From positions 2,976,001-3,040,000 of the forward strand of contig OY781040.1 of assembly GCA_963676095.1 (NCBI GenBank): a DNA stretch of 64,000 nucleotides, in the 5' to 3' direction. The notes under the pieces were generated by a model. That model was given only the letters and a program-made list of their open reading frames with translations. It ran no database searches and was not told where the DNA came from. Positions 17,480 to 26,920 of this stretch are shown one piece after another; position 1 is the stretch's first letter; the number at the start of each line of letters is the position of its first letter. The stretch comes from G963676095 sp963676095. GTDB taxonomy: Bacteria; Bacteroidota; Bacteroidia; Bacteroidales; Prolixibacteraceae. Position numbers and translations under genes: made by a program.

Positions 17480-17830
17480 ATGTATATCCAAGTTTGCAAA
17501 TCGAAAATACACAAGGTAACGGTAACCGAGGCAAACCTGCAATATGTGGGGAGCATAACCATTGATGAAGATTTGATGGATGCTGCCAACCTGATCGAGA
17601 ACGAAAAGGTTCAGGTAGTCAACATCAATAATGGAGAACGGATGGAAACCTATGTTATTAAAGGGAAGCGCGGGTCGGGAACTATTTGCCTGAATGGTCC
17701 TGCTGCTAGGAAAGTTGCCGTGGGCGATGTGGTGATTATCATCTCATATGCAATGATGGATTTTGAAGAGGCCAAAACGTTCAAACCAAGGCTGGTTTTC
17801 CCGGACATTGAGACGAACAGGATTGTCTGA
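17480..17830 (+). CDS. panD: Aspartate 1-decarboxylase proenzyme
   Basis: This 116-residue pyruvoyl enzyme makes beta-alanine from aspartate. The self-cleavage site GSITID, where the serine becomes the pyruvoyl group, lies at about residues 24-29 after the family-typical start MYIQVCKSKIHKVTVTEA. An in-frame start at 17444 would overlap panC and add 12 residues not typical of the family, so the ATG at 17480 is chosen. NGERMETYVIKGKRGSG and the C-terminal VVIISYAMMDFEEA are also conserved. Confidence 0.95.
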   Translation: MYIQVCKSKIHKVTVTEANLQYVGSITIDEDLMDAANLIENEKVQVVNINNGERMETYVIKGKRGSGTICLNGPAARKVAVGDVVIIISYAMMDFEEAKTFKPRLVFPDIETNRIV

Positions 17831-17856
17831 GGTAAGTTGAGAGTACAGGATAAGAG

Positions 17857-17902
17857 AGAGACCCTGGGAAGTTGCAAATAAACCTTCCAGGGTCTCTTTT
17901 TC
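17857..17902 (+). terminator. Rho-independent terminator of panCD
   Basis: AGAGACCCTGG (17857-17867) pairs perfectly with CCAGGGTCTCT (17887-17897) and is followed by a T run. It lies 27 bp behind the panD stop codon. Confidence 0.85.
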
Positions 17903-17929
17903 TCAATAAATCTTAAAAAGTGTTTAATA

Positions 17930-18031
17930 ATGTTTCATATGTGCAGTATGCCGTTATTTGGCATGGAAGTTGTCAGGTGTTTGCTGCGCCTCAAAGCCAA
18001 GAATGAGATTGACGCATTGATTTTTTTATAA
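17930..18031 (+). other. Doubtful 33-codon reading frame between two terminators
   Basis: The frame starts ATG TTT CAT ATG, runs for 33 codons and ends in TAA at 18029-18031. It is bracketed by the panCD terminator and a second strong terminator at 18058, which would fit a short independent transcript. No promoter or homologue is recognisable, and the predicted peptide has no clear signal or membrane segment. It may be only noncoding spacer or a small RNA. Confidence 0.2.
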
Positions 18032-18057
18032 TAAAAAGAGAAAGAGAAAAGGTATTG

Positions 18058-18085
18058 GCGACCGGTAATTACCGGTCGCTTTTTT
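18058..18085 (+). terminator. Perfect 22-bp palindrome with T run
   Basis: Bases 18058-18079 form a perfect palindrome (left arm GCGACCGGTAA) followed by six T on the plus strand. It can end plus-strand transcription from the panCD side. It also lies behind the MscS gene on the other strand but lacks a T run in that direction. Confidence 0.7.
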
Positions 18086-18164
18086 ATTACTTCTTTTTTA
18101 AATGATCAGGCTGTTATCAGGTAAAATTCACTTGATGTCCGAGAAGATCATGTGTCGATTTCAT

Positions 18165-18977
18165 TTACTTGTCCAGGTGAATATCCATTTGAGGAAACGG
18201 AATCGTAACTTTTGCCCGGTCCAGCGCTTCTTTTCCATTTTCATAAATATCAAAATAAACCGTCCAGTAATCTTCCGGTCTGGCGTATGGCCGAACTGCA
18301 AGGTTTACCGAGCTGTCTGCCAGTTCAAGAACACCTACAAATGGTGCCGGATCTTTTAACACCTTCGGATGGCTCAGTAGAGTATCCAGGAGAACCTGTT
18401 TGGCTTGTTTAATATTAGAACTGTAGGCGATACCAAAAGTCAGATCAACCCGTATTTTCCCTTCTGTTGTATAATTGATAATATCCTCCCCTGAAATAAC
18501 CCCATTGGGAATGATAATGGTCTTGTTGTCCACGGATATTAAAGTCGTCACAAATATGTGGATCTCTTTTACTTTTCCCAGGTGTCCGCGGGCCTCAATT
18601 AGATCGCCTACCTTGAAGGGTTTGAATATTAGGATCATAACCCCTCCGGCAAAATTGGAGAGGGTTCCCTGTAATGCCAAACCAACGGCTAATCCGGCAG
18701 CTCCCAGAATGGCAACGAACGAAGCGGTCTGGATGCCGATCATTCCGGCAACGCTGACCAGCAACAAGGCTTTTAATCCAATATTTAAAAAGCTCGAAAT
18801 AAAACCAATTAAGGAAACATTGACTTTACGTGTTTCCATGATCCGTCTGCCGATCCGCGTAAAACGATTAATAATCCACATGCCAACGAGCAGTACCAGA
18901 ATAACCTGGATAAATTTGGGCCCGTATGCTGTTATCAGTCTGTGGGCCTCATTAATCAGATTGTCATAATTTTCCAT
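18165..18977 (-). CDS. Small-conductance mechanosensitive channel (MscS family)
   Basis: This 270-residue inner-membrane channel opens under membrane tension and relieves osmotic pressure. It has the minimal MscS layout: three membrane helices (about residues 15-35, 55-75 and 80-110), with the pore-lining TM3 rich in G and A (AILGAAGLAVGLALQGTLSNFAGG), then the Sm-like beta domain (FKVGDLIEARGHLGKVKEI, VDNKTIIIPNGVISGEDIINYT) and the alpha/beta C-terminal vestibule. It stands alone between the panCD operon and a tandem palindrome array. Confidence 0.94.
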   Translation of the reverse strand: MENYDNLINEAHRLITAYGPKFIQVILVLLVGMWIINRFTRIGRRIMETRKVNVSLIGFISSFLNIGLKALLLVSVAGMIGIQTASFVAILGAAGLAVGLALQGTLSNFAGGVMILIFKPFKVGDLIEARGHLGKVKEIHIFVTTLISVDNKTIIIPNGVISGEDIINYTTEGKIRVDLTFGIAYSSNIKQAKQVLLDTLLSHPKVLKDPAPFVGVLELADSSVNLAVRPYARPEDYWTVYFDIYENGKEALDRAKVTIPFPQMDIHLDK

Positions 18978-19178
18978 ATTATTTTATGTCTAAGGTTTTT
19001 TGAAATATTACGAGATGCCGTACCGATATAACATTTCAGTAGACAAAGAGGTTGAGGTTAACTCGCTGTTTGTTCTCAGCAGATTACTTCATCCGCTTCT
19101 GACAATTATTTTTTTATTCTTTTTGCGTTTCCCTTAATTATTATCGTTTTGTTTATATTGTTTTTGATTCTGAAAGAA

Positions 19179-19302
19179 GTTATGCGTGTAACTCATCTCG
19201 ATTACACGTATAACACGATTGCATTATACGTATAACTCAAACGTATTACACGCATAACGCAAACGTGTTTCACGTATAACTCATTTGTGTTACACGTGTA
19301 AT
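19179..19302. repeat. Family A array: six 22-bp units with 14-bp palindromes
   Basis: Six units spaced exactly 22 bp (starts 19179, 19201, 19223, 19245, 19267, 19289). Each has a 14-bp core close to the palindrome GTTACACGTGTAAC, separated by 8-bp variable spacers such as TCATCTCG or TCAAACGT. The array is followed by a GAAAAATTTATTGTT-like stretch also present behind the two other family A arrays at 52952 and 58448. It lies between mscS and the M3 peptidase gene, upstream of mscS. Apart from the array, 18978-19389 shows nothing gene-like. Confidence 0.9.
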
Positions 19303-19389
19303 GTTGAAAAATTTATTGTTAAAAAGATTTTACCCTTAAATTCCGTGAAGTTTCTTTTTCCTGCCTGAACAGAGAAAATTCAACTCTTT

Positions 19390-21444
19390 TTATTCTGTTT
19401 TCAATCCTTCCCTTTTCAATAGAGCATCGACTGTTGGTTCCTGGCCGCGGAAACGTTTATAGAGGATCATCGGGTGTTCGCTTCCTCCTTTTTCCAGGAT
19501 GTTTTTGCGGAACGAATCAGCTGTTTCCCGGTCGAATATCCCCTTCTCCGTGAAGACGGAAAACGCGTCGGCATCGAGCACTTCTGCCCATTTGTAGCTG
19601 TAATAGCCGGCATCGTACCCTCCTGCAAAAATATGGGAAAAAGAAGTGCTCATCAGCGAACCGTCAACCGGGTCGAAAAGTTCTGTCGGGGCCATCGCCT
19701 TTAACTCGAATTCATGAATCTCTTCAAAAAGAGGGTAGTCCAGCAGGTGATAAGCCATGTCCAGCATACCGAAGCTGAGTTGCCGTTCAGACAGATAGCC
19801 GGCCTGGAAGTTCTTTGCAGCTAACAACTTTTTGATTATTTCTTCCGGGATCTTTTCACCTGTCTCATAATGTACGGCAAACCCGTCGAGCCATTCCTTT
19901 TCGTAGGCCCAGTTCTCATGCATCTGGGAGGGAAGTTCCACAAAATCCCAGAAAACATTGGTCCCTGATGTTGAACTGTACCGGCATTGGCTGAGCATGC
20001 CGTGAAGGGCATGGCCGAACTCGTGGAGCAGGGTGGTCACCTCGTCGAAAGTAAGCAGCGAAGGCTTCGTTGCTGTAGGTTTGGTAAAGTTGGTTACGAT
20101 GCTGATATGCGGACGGATATTTAGCTCCCCTTCCTGATACTGGTCGTGGTAATCAGTCATCCAGGCACCCGAGCGTTTTCCTTCCCTGGGGAAAAAGTCA
20201 AGGTAGAGCACAGCGATAAAGTCTCCCTGTCTGTTATAGACCTCATAAGTCTTTACGTCGGGATGGTAAACCTGGATTTCCTTGTTCTCTGCAAGGTTTA
20301 GTCCGTACAACCTTTGTGCCAGGGAAAACACGCCACTTATTACATTTTCAAGCCTGAAATAGGGTTTTATCTCTTCCTCATTAAAACCATAACGGGCATT
20401 TTTTAGTTTTTCAGAGTAATAGGCCCAATCCCAGCGGCAAATTTTTCCGGTGAAACCGCACTCCCCGGCAAACTGTTGTACTTCGTTGAAATCCCTAACG
20501 GCAAATGGTCGTGATGAATGATGAAGCTGATCCAGAAATTCGGTTACTTTTTCCGGGGTTTCGGCCATACGGCGTTTTAATTTGAAAGCTGCATGAGTCG
20601 GGTAACCCAGGAGTTTGGCTTTTTCCAGCTTCAGGCTTACCATCTGACGGATAAGTTCCTTGTTGTCGTTTTTATCGTCATGGTTTCCTTTACTACCGAA
20701 TGCCCGGAACATTTTCTCCCGTAATTCCCTTTTCTCGGCATACTTCATAAAAGGGATATAGCTTGGGTGTTGCAGGGTAAATACCCAACCATCTTTCTTC
20801 TTCTGCTTTGCAGTAGCTGCGGCCTCTTCGCAGGCAAAACCGGGCAGTCCGGCCAGGTCTTCCTTATTCGTGATGTGCAGTTCGAATGCATTGGTATCAG
20901 CCAGTACGTTCTGCTGAAACTGAAGTCCTTTTTTGCTTAATTCCGTGGTAATCTGCCGGTATTTCTCCTTCCCCGCGGCATCCAGGTTAGCCCCGTTGCG
21001 AACAAATCCCTGATAAGTATTCTCAAGCAGCGTTTCTTGCTCTGGGGCCAGCCCCAACTGATCTTTCCGTCCGTAAACAGCCTTAACCCTTGCGAAGAGC
21101 TCTTCGTTTAAGCTGATGTCGTTTTCAAATTCAGAAAGAAGGGGGGCAACGTCCTGGGCAATTTGCTGCATCTGGTCGTTTGTTTCGGCTGAGTTAAGGT
21201 TGAAAAAAATTTTGCGGACAATGCCAAGCCTTCTTCCGCATGATTCGAGGGCTTCTATCGTATTTTTAAAATCAGGGACTTCCGGATTCCCGGAGACTGC
21301 CAGTACCTGTTCTCTTGCCTCCCGAATGGCCTCTGTGAATGCAGGCATAAAATGTTCATTCCTGATTAGCCGGAACGGTGCTGTTTCATGAACTGTCAAA
21401 AACTCACCTAACAACGGATTTTCTTTATTCTCTGCTACTCTCAT
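19390..21444 (-). CDS. M3 family oligopeptidase (Dcp/PrlC-like)
   Basis: This 684-residue zinc metallopeptidase of the thimet oligopeptidase family cleaves short peptides in the cytoplasm. The zinc site HEFGH lies in VTTLLHEFGHALHGMLS near residue 467, with the downstream glutamate in NWAYEKEW-type context. The helical N-terminal half covers the catalytic channel. There is no signal peptide, unlike periplasmic relatives. Length and start (MRVAENKENPLLGEFLT) fit the peptidyl-dipeptidase Dcp group. It is a single gene on the minus strand. Confidence 0.93.
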   Translation of the reverse strand: MRVAENKENPLLGEFLTVHETAPFRLIRNEHFMPAFTEAIREAREQVLAVSGNPEVPDFKNTIEALESCGRRLGIVRKIFFNLNSAETNDQMQQIAQDVAPLLSEFENDISLNEELFARVKAVYGRKDQLGLAPEQETLLENTYQGFVRNGANLDAAGKEKYRQITTELSKKGLQFQQNVLADTNAFELHITNKEDLAGLPGFACEEAAATAKQKKKDGWVFTLQHPSYIPFMKYAEKRELREKMFRAFGSKGNHDDKNDNKELIRQMVSLKLEKAKLLGYPTHAAFKLKRRMAETPEKVTEFLDQLHHSSRPFAVRDFNEVQQFAGECGFTGKICRWDWAYYSEKLKNARYGFNEEEIKPYFRLENVISGVFSLAQRLYGLNLAENKEIQVYHPDVKTYEVYNRQGDFIAVLYLDFFPREGKRSGAWMTDYHDQYQEGELNIRPHISIVTNFTKPTATKPSLLTFDEVTTLLHEFGHALHGMLSQCRYSSTSGTNVFWDFVELPSQMHENWAYEKEWLDGFAVHYETGEKIPEEIIKKLLAAKNFQAGYLSERQLSFGMLDMAYHLLDYPLFEEIHEFELKAMAPTELFDPVDGSLMSTSFSHIFAGGYDAGYYSYKWAEVLDADAFSVFTEKGIFDRETADSFRKNILEKGGSEHPMILYKRFRGQEPTVDALLKREGLKTE

Positions 21445-21564
21445 ACTTGTTTTTCAATTTAAAATTACAGATTCTGTGATGCAACCTGCATGCCTTGGTG
21501 TTGATGTAACCCTCCCTGTTTCAACTCAGACCGTCAGCCATACCGGGCCCCACGGAACTACGAC

Positions 21565-22140
21565 TTATTTCTTTTTTTTCTTTTCGACGCTCCATCCAAA
21601 TTTTCCGATCGGATCGCCCATTTTAAAATAATGACCGTGCGAATAACAGATAGGGTCGGCTTTTTTCAGGCTAAAGGCACCTGTTTCCGGGTCGATGTAC
21701 CTGTCGTCGGCAATTACATTCACCACGTCGGATATAAACATGTGGTGGGATCCAAGGTTCATTACTTCCTTCACTTTGCATTCGATGTTAACAGGAGCTT
21801 CAGCGATAATAGGTGCCTTTACAATTGTCGCCGGGGCAGGAGTGAGTCCCATTTTTTCCCACTTGTTGACCTTTTTCCCCGATTGCACCCCGCACCAGTC
21901 TGTTGCCCGTGCGAGTTCTTCGGTAGTCAGGTTAATCACATATTCTCCGGTACGTTTAATGATCTCGTATGAATGGCGGCTTGGCCTTACTGAAATATAG
22001 CACATCGGAGGTTCACTACTTAGGGTGCCTGTCCAGGCAATTGTCAATACGTTATATTCTTCGGGGGTTTCACCGCAACTGACCAGTACAACAGGCAGCG
22101 GGTATAGCATTGTCCCGGGTTTCCAGTTTACTTTTGACAT
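21565..22140 (-). CDS. Flavin reductase-like FMN-binding protein
   Basis: This 191-residue protein of the flavin reductase domain family has the N-terminal LYPLPVVLVSCG strand and TIAWTGTLSSEPPMCYISVRPSRHSYE, the region that binds FMN in this fold. Such proteins reduce flavin with NAD(P)H or bind FMN; the exact reaction cannot be told from sequence. The C-terminus ends in a run of lysines (VEKKKKK). It is a single-gene unit between the M3 peptidase and the polyprenyl synthase, all on the minus strand, with gaps of about 100 bp. Confidence 0.9.
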   Translation of the reverse strand: MSKVNWKPGTMLYPLPVVLVSCGETPEEYNVLTIAWTGTLSSEPPMCYISVRPSRHSYEIIKRTGEYVINLTTEELARATDWCGVQSGKKVNKWEKMGLTPAPATIVKAPIIAEAPVNIECKVKEVMNLGSHHMFISDVVNVIADDRYIDPETGAFSLKKADPICYSHGHYFKMGDPIGKFGWSVEKKKKK

Positions 22141-22240
22141 GATATTCGGTTTTTGTTTTTGGATGTCAAATTTACAAAATAACCGGGAACCGTGAGAAGG
22201 AATATGTGAAGCAAAGGAAACTACTTCCCGATACGTGTAG

Positions 22241-23215
22241 CTATTTCTTTCTTGTGGTCACGTAATCGACGAGCTCGATCAGTGCAGATCTGGACGGGGA
22301 CTCCGGGAATTGGCTGATTTTTTCGATGGCCCTGTTTTTATAAAAATTCATTTGTTCTGATGCGTATTCCAGTCCCCCGCGTTCTGTGACGAGATTGACC
22401 AGTTCCTGGACTTTAGCTGTATTTTTGTTTTTTCTTTTCACTTCTCCTAATATACGGCGTCTTTCCTGATCGTCTGACTGGCTGAGAACATAAAGGAGGG
22501 GGAGCGTGATCTTTTTTTCCTTGATGTCGTTGCCTGTAGGTTTTCCAAGGAGCCCCTTGGCCTGGTAATCGAAGATGTCGTCCTTGATCTGGAATGCTGT
22601 CCCCACGTCTATGCCGATATCGAACATCCGTTCCACCTGCTCCTGATCATCAGTGACAGATGCTGCGCCGATAGCCAGGCTTGTTGCAATCAGTGAAGCT
22701 GTTTTTTTTTGTATAATATCGTAATAAGTATCAAAATTAATATCAAGTTTTCTGCTTTTCCGCATTTGAATGATTTCGCCCTCGCTCATGTCCTTGACCG
22801 AGCGGCTGATTAGTTTCAAAAAATGAAAGTTGCTGTTGTCTATATTGAGTAAAAGACCTTTTGCCAGGATGTAATCGCCCACCAGCACGGCCAGTTTATT
22901 TTTCCACAGTGCGTTGATCGAGAAAGCACCGCGGCGTTCGTACGATTCATCGACCACATCGTCGTGTACCAGTGAGGCCGTATGCAGCAATTCGATCGAT
23001 GAAGCAGCCATATGCGTTTTTTCGTTAAATCCGCCATTCATCTTGGCCGCTAAAAACACGAACATGGGACGCATCTGCTTTCCCTTCTTCCTGAGAATGT
23101 AATTAATGATGGTCGAAAGTAACGGGATATCACTTTGAATAGTTGATTTAAAATAATTTTCAAATTCATCCAGTTCCTTTTCAATGGGTTTTCTGATAAT
23201 ATCCAGTGAAGTCAT
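22241..23215 (-). CDS. Polyprenyl diphosphate synthase
   Basis: This 324-residue trans-prenyltransferase adds isopentenyl diphosphate units to build long-chain prenyl diphosphates (for menaquinone side chains). The first aspartate-rich motif reads LVHDDVVDES, where the usual DDxxD is DDVVD. The second is KDDIFDYQ, followed by GKPTGNDIKEKKITLPLLY. Length and motifs fit the octaprenyl/heptaprenyl class (IspB-like). It is a single gene. Confidence 0.92.
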   Translation of the reverse strand: MTSLDIIRKPIEKELDEFENYFKSTIQSDIPLLSTIINYILRKKGKQMRPMFVFLAAKMNGGFNEKTHMAASSIELLHTASLVHDDVVDESYERRGAFSINALWKNKLAVLVGDYILAKGLLLNIDNSNFHFLKLISRSVKDMSEGEIIQMRKSRKLDINFDTYYDIIQKKTASLIATSLAIGAASVTDDQEQVERMFDIGIDVGTAFQIKDDIFDYQAKGLLGKPTGNDIKEKKITLPLLYVLSQSDDQERRRILGEVKRKNKNTAKVQELVNLVTERGGLEYASEQMNFYKNRAIEKISQFPESPSRSALIELVDYVTTRKK

Positions 23216-23462
23216 GATTTCTTCTTTCAGTATATCAATTACTTTTAAAAGTGATTGGAGTGTTTAAACAGATCATAGTTTCAAATTAATGCAGCACTCC
23301 AATCGTTAGCTTCAACCATTCAAAAATAGTAAATAAAATGGGCTTTTACAGAATAAGCAATTTAATCTGATTTTTAGTCAGAATTTGAGTAAAAAGTTTT
23401 ATGCCATTTGTTTTTATCACTTGATACTTGTCGATTTTCTTTTAGAAGAAATTAAATATTTA

Positions 23463-23470
23463 TATATTTG
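23463..23470 (+). promoter_or_regulatory. -7 promoter element of the ArsR gene
   Basis: TATATTTG is a perfect match to the Bacteroidota TAnnTTTG -7 element, 23 bp before the ArsR start codon. No convincing -33 TTTG is seen at the usual distance. Confidence 0.5.
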
Positions 23471-23493
23471 CATTTATTATTTAATTATCAGCT

Positions 23494-23799
23494 ATGGAAC
23501 AAATTCAGGAATTAGATGCAGCCCGCCTGGATACGGCTGCCAACATGTTAAAAGCAATTGCCCATCCGATGAGGATCGCTATCCTGAAGCATTTGGAAGG
23601 AGGCAGAAAACTAACTGTTACCGAGATTCATGAAATTCTGGGAATTGAGCAATCAACGACTTCTCATCATCTTGGTATTCTGAAAGATAAGGGAGTGCTT
23701 TGTTCAAGCAGGGAAGGGAAAAATACTTATTACTACCTTAAACATGATGTATTAAGCCAGATTATTGATTGTCTGCACCGTTGTACCTGCGGTGAATAG
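23494..23799 (+). CDS. ArsR/SmtB family transcriptional regulator
   Basis: This 101-residue winged-helix repressor has DNA-binding helices in LTVTEIHEILGIEQSTTSHHLGILKDKGVL (two segments, about residues 44-75) and a beta wing (SSREGKNTYYYLK). The arsenic-sensor ELCVCDL motif is absent. Two C-terminal cysteines in HRCTCGE and nearby acidic/histidine residues in the last helix could form another metal or redox site. It stands alone before polA with its own terminator, so it probably regulates itself or a distant operon. Confidence 0.9.
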   Translation: MEQIQELDAARLDTAANMLKAIAHPMRIAILKHLEGGRKLTVTEIHEILGIEQSTTSHHLGILKDKGVLCSSREGKNTYYYLKHDVLSQIIDCLHRCTCGE

Positions 23800-23829
23800 T
23801 TGTCGTTTATTTTTCCTTCTTGTAATTTT

Positions 23830-23854
23830 GCCGGCCGATTTACCGGCTTTTTTT
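23830..23854 (+). terminator. Rho-independent terminator of the ArsR gene
   Basis: GCCGG (23830-23834) pairs with CCGGC (23843-23847) and is followed by seven T. It separates the ArsR gene from polA. Confidence 0.7.
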
Positions 23855-23997
23855 ATTTAAGGAGAAGTTTATAACTTCGGGAAAAAACAAACGCGACAAT
23901 AATAATAAAGCGGGTTCCTCTAAGAAGCAAGGTTCCTGTTTTTGCAATGAGCTGTTTGCATGTGTTTTTGCAAGTTATTTTTGAAAAAAGAAAAATC

Positions 23998-26787
23998 ATG
24001 TCAGAAAAAGTAGATCAGAACCACCGGCTTTTTTTACTCGATGCTTATGCATTGATGTACCGATCGTATTTTGCTTTCATTAAGAATCCCTGTTACAGTT
24101 CAAAAGGGTTGAATACTTCTGCGATGTTAGGGTTTACGAATACCCTTGAACAGTTGCTGTCCACGGAAAATCCGACTCATATAGCCGTTGTTTTCGATGT
24201 GAATGTGCCTACATTCAGGCATGAGATGTACAGTGAATATAAAGCCACCCGGGAAGCAATGCCCGAAGATTTGCGGGTGGCTGTTCCCTGGATCAGGAAA
24301 ATTATAGAGGCTTATCATATACCGATTATGGAAAAGGCTGGCTTTGAAGCTGACGATGTGATTGGTACGTTAGCCAAAAGAGGGGAAGAGAGAGGGTACC
24401 GTATTTACATGATGACGCCCGATAAGGATTATGCCCAGCTGGTGTCGGAGAATATCTTTATGTACAAACCGGGAAGGGGAACAAACGATCATGAAATATG
24501 GGGAGTCCCGGAAGTTTGTATGAATTTTGGAATCGAGAGGCCGGAGCAGGTGATTGATATTCTTGCCTTGATGGGAGATACCTCAGATAATGTGCCGGGA
24601 TGCCCGGGAATCGGACCAAAAACGGCCACTTCTCTTATTTCTTCCTATCATTCGGTTGACGGGTTGTATGAGCATATCGGCGAGTTGAAAGGCAAACAGA
24701 AAGAAAACCTGGTTCAGTACGAGGAGCAGGTCAGGCTTTCCAGAAAGCTCGTAGAAATTATCCAGGACGTGCCTGTCGATTTTGATGAAAAGGCGCTGAC
24801 CCGGTGTGACCCGGACTGGGGGAAGCTTAAGGAAATCTTTAATGAACTTGAATTCCGGAACCTTGCTCAGAAAGTAGGTGAAGTTAGAAAAGTTACCGAA
24901 ACTAAGTTTGAGCAGGGCACACTTTTTGGAAATCTTTCCAGCCCGGAGCCGGAGGCAGGATCTGTTCCGGAGATGGATTGTCTCGAAAATACGCCTCACA
25001 AGTACTATCTTGTCGAAAATGCCATGCAACGGGCAAGTCTCAGGGCTGAACTTTCTGTTCAGGAAGAATTTTGTTTTGATACCGAAACCACAGGCCTGGA
25101 TGTCCATGTGGCCGAACTGGTTTGCTTATCCTTCTCGTTCCGTAAAGGAGAAGCGTATTGTGTGACACTTCCGGCAGAGCATGAGGAAGCATGTAAAATT
25201 GTCCAGGATTTCAGTCTTGTTTTCGGGGATAAGAACATCCGTAAAGTGGGACAGAATATTAAATATGATATTTCGATGTTACTTCAGTATGGTGTTGAAG
25301 TGTCAGGTCCCCTGTACGATACTATGGTAGCCCATTATCTGATCCAGCCGGAACTCAGGCACAATCTGGATTATCTATGCGAAACCTATCTTTCGTACCG
25401 GAAGGTTGAAACCGAAAGTCTGATTGGCAAGAAAGGGAAGGGACAGCTCACGATGAGGCAGGTTCCTGTCAGTCAGCTGAGAGACTACTCCTGCGAAGAT
25501 GCAGACCTGACCCTTCAGTTGAAACAGACTCTCGATCCTGAACTGGATAAAACCGGGGTCAGGTCCGTGTTTGAGGAGATAGAAATGCCCTTGATTCCGG
25601 TTCTTGCCGATATGGAATTCACGGGTGTTACTTTAAATACGAAAGAACTTGATGCCTATGCAGAAGTGCTCCGGGTGCAGTTGATCGACCTGGAGGAGGA
25701 AATCAGGGAACTGGCAGGTGAGGACTTCAACCTTTCTTCCCCTAAACAACTCGGGCCGATCCTTTTCGAGAAGCTCAAGATTGACAGTAACGCAAAAAAG
25801 ACAAAGACTAAACAATATTCTACCTCGGAGGAGGTCTTGGTTAAACTTGCAGGCAAGCATCCTATTGTTGGTAAAATTTTAGAATTCAGGGGACTGAAGA
25901 AGCTGTTGTCGACTTATGTTGAGGCATTGCCCCAGCTGGTGAACTCCCGGACCGGGAGGGTACATACTTCCTTCAATCAAACAATCGCAGCAACAGGAAG
26001 GTTGAGTTCAACCAACCCGAACCTGCAGAACATTCCGATCCGTGATGAAGAAGGAAGGGAAATCAGAAAAGCTTTCACTGCTTCCGATAAAGAACACCTT
26101 TTTCTATCGGCCGACTATTCCCAGATCGAACTGCGCATCATGGCAGCTCTCAGTCATGATCCCCAGATGATCGCAGCTTTCCGGGAAAATCAAGATATTC
26201 ACGCCATCACGGCTTCAAAAATTTATAAAATCCCGGTTGGGGAAGTGACCCCAGACATGCGACGTAAGGCAAAAACCGCCAATTTTGGAATTATTTACGG
26301 TATCTCTGCCTTCGGCTTATCAGAGCGGCTCAATATACCGAGAACAGAAGCAAAGGAACTGATCGACGGATATTTTGAGAATTTCAGCAGGGTGAAAGAA
26401 TATATGAATGCGAGTATCCGTATAGCCAGGGATAAGGGATATGTTGAAACCATCAAGGGGCGCCGCCGTTACCTGAGCGATATTAACTCGGCCAATGCAG
26501 TAGTCAGGGGTGTTGCGGAGCGAAATGCCATTAATGCCCCGATTCAAGGGTCGGCAGCCGATATTATCAAACTGGCCATGATAAATATCTATAAGGAGTT
26601 GCAGGACAGAAAACTCGAGACCCATATGATCCTTCAGGTACATGACGAGTTGAACTTTGATGTGCCCAAAAGCGAACTAGAAGAGGTAAAACAAATTGTG
26701 AAGCAGCAAATGGAGCATGCCGTAGACATTGGCCTTCCCCTGATCGTTGAGATGAACGCCGCTTCCAACTGGCTGGAGGCGCATTGA
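23998..26787 (+). CDS. polA: DNA polymerase I
   Basis: This is a full three-domain enzyme of about 929 residues for gap filling and Okazaki fragment processing. The N-terminal 5' nuclease (LFLLDAYALMYRSYFAF, AGFEADDVIGTLAK, DTSDNVPGCPGIGPKTA) spans residues 1-290. The 3'-5' proofreading domain keeps its acidic residues (FDTETTGLD near residue 359, KYDISM, YSCEDAD). The polymerase domain has motif A DYSQIELRIMAAL (near 705), motif B RRKAKTANFGIIYGIS and motif C QVHDELNFDV (near 880). An in-frame ATG at 23947 would add 17 residues; the ATG at 23998 matches family starts better. Confidence 0.97.
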   Translation: MSEKVDQNHRLFLLDAYALMYRSYFAFIKNPCYSSKGLNTSAMLGFTNTLEQLLSTENPTHIAVVFDVNVPTFRHEMYSEYKATREAMPEDLRVAVPWIRKIIEAYHIPIMEKAGFEADDVIGTLAKRGEERGYRIYMMTPDKDYAQLVSENIFMYKPGRGTNDHEIWGVPEVCMNFGIERPEQVIDILALMGDTSDNVPGCPGIGPKTATSLISSYHSVDGLYEHIGELKGKQKENLVQYEEQVRLSRKLVEIIQDVPVDFDEKALTRCDPDWGKLKEIFNELEFRNLAQKVGEVRKVTETKFEQGTLFGNLSSPEPEAGSVPEMDCLENTPHKYYLVENAMQRASLRAELSVQEEFCFDTETTGLDVHVAELVCLSFSFRKGEAYCVTLPAEHEEACKIVQDFSLVFGDKNIRKVGQNIKYDISMLLQYGVEVSGPLYDTMVAHYLIQPELRHNLDYLCETYLSYRKVETESLIGKKGKGQLTMRQVPVSQLRDYSCEDADLTLQLKQTLDPELDKTGVRSVFEEIEMPLIPVLADMEFTGVTLNTKELDAYAEVLRVQLIDLEEEIRELAGEDFNLSSPKQLGPILFEKLKIDSNAKKTKTKQYSTSEEVLVKLAGKHPIVGKILEFRGLKKLLSTYVEALPQLVNSRTGRVHTSFNQTIAATGRLSSTNPNLQNIPIRDEEGREIRKAFTASDKEHLFLSADYSQIELRIMAALSHDPQMIAAFRENQDIHAITASKIYKIPVGEVTPDMRRKAKTANFGIIYGISAFGLSERLNIPRTEAKELIDGYFENFSRVKEYMNASIRIARDKGYVETIKGRRRYLSDINSANAVVRGVAERNAINAPIQGSAADIIKLAMINIYKELQDRKLETHMILQVHDELNFDVPKSELEEVKQIVKQQMEHAVDIGLPLIVEMNAASNWLEAH

Positions 26788-26846
26788 TGCAAAATCCGGT
26801 CATACCTTTGTTCCGAAGAAACATCCGCTACTGCTGATATACAAAT

Positions 26847-26895
26847 AAAAAAAATCTTGTTGCCCTTGTCTCATGAAGAAGGGGCAGCAAGATTT
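26847..26895 (-). terminator. Terminator between converging polA and DUF2892 genes
   Basis: AAATCTTGTTGCCC (26852-26865) pairs with GGGCAGCAAGATTT (26882-26895) with one G-T pair. On the minus strand it is followed by a T-rich run. It serves the small minus-strand gene at 26921 and probably also stops polA transcription. Confidence 0.75.
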
Positions 26896-26920
26896 GTATC
26901 CCGGAGAAGAGAATACTTAT

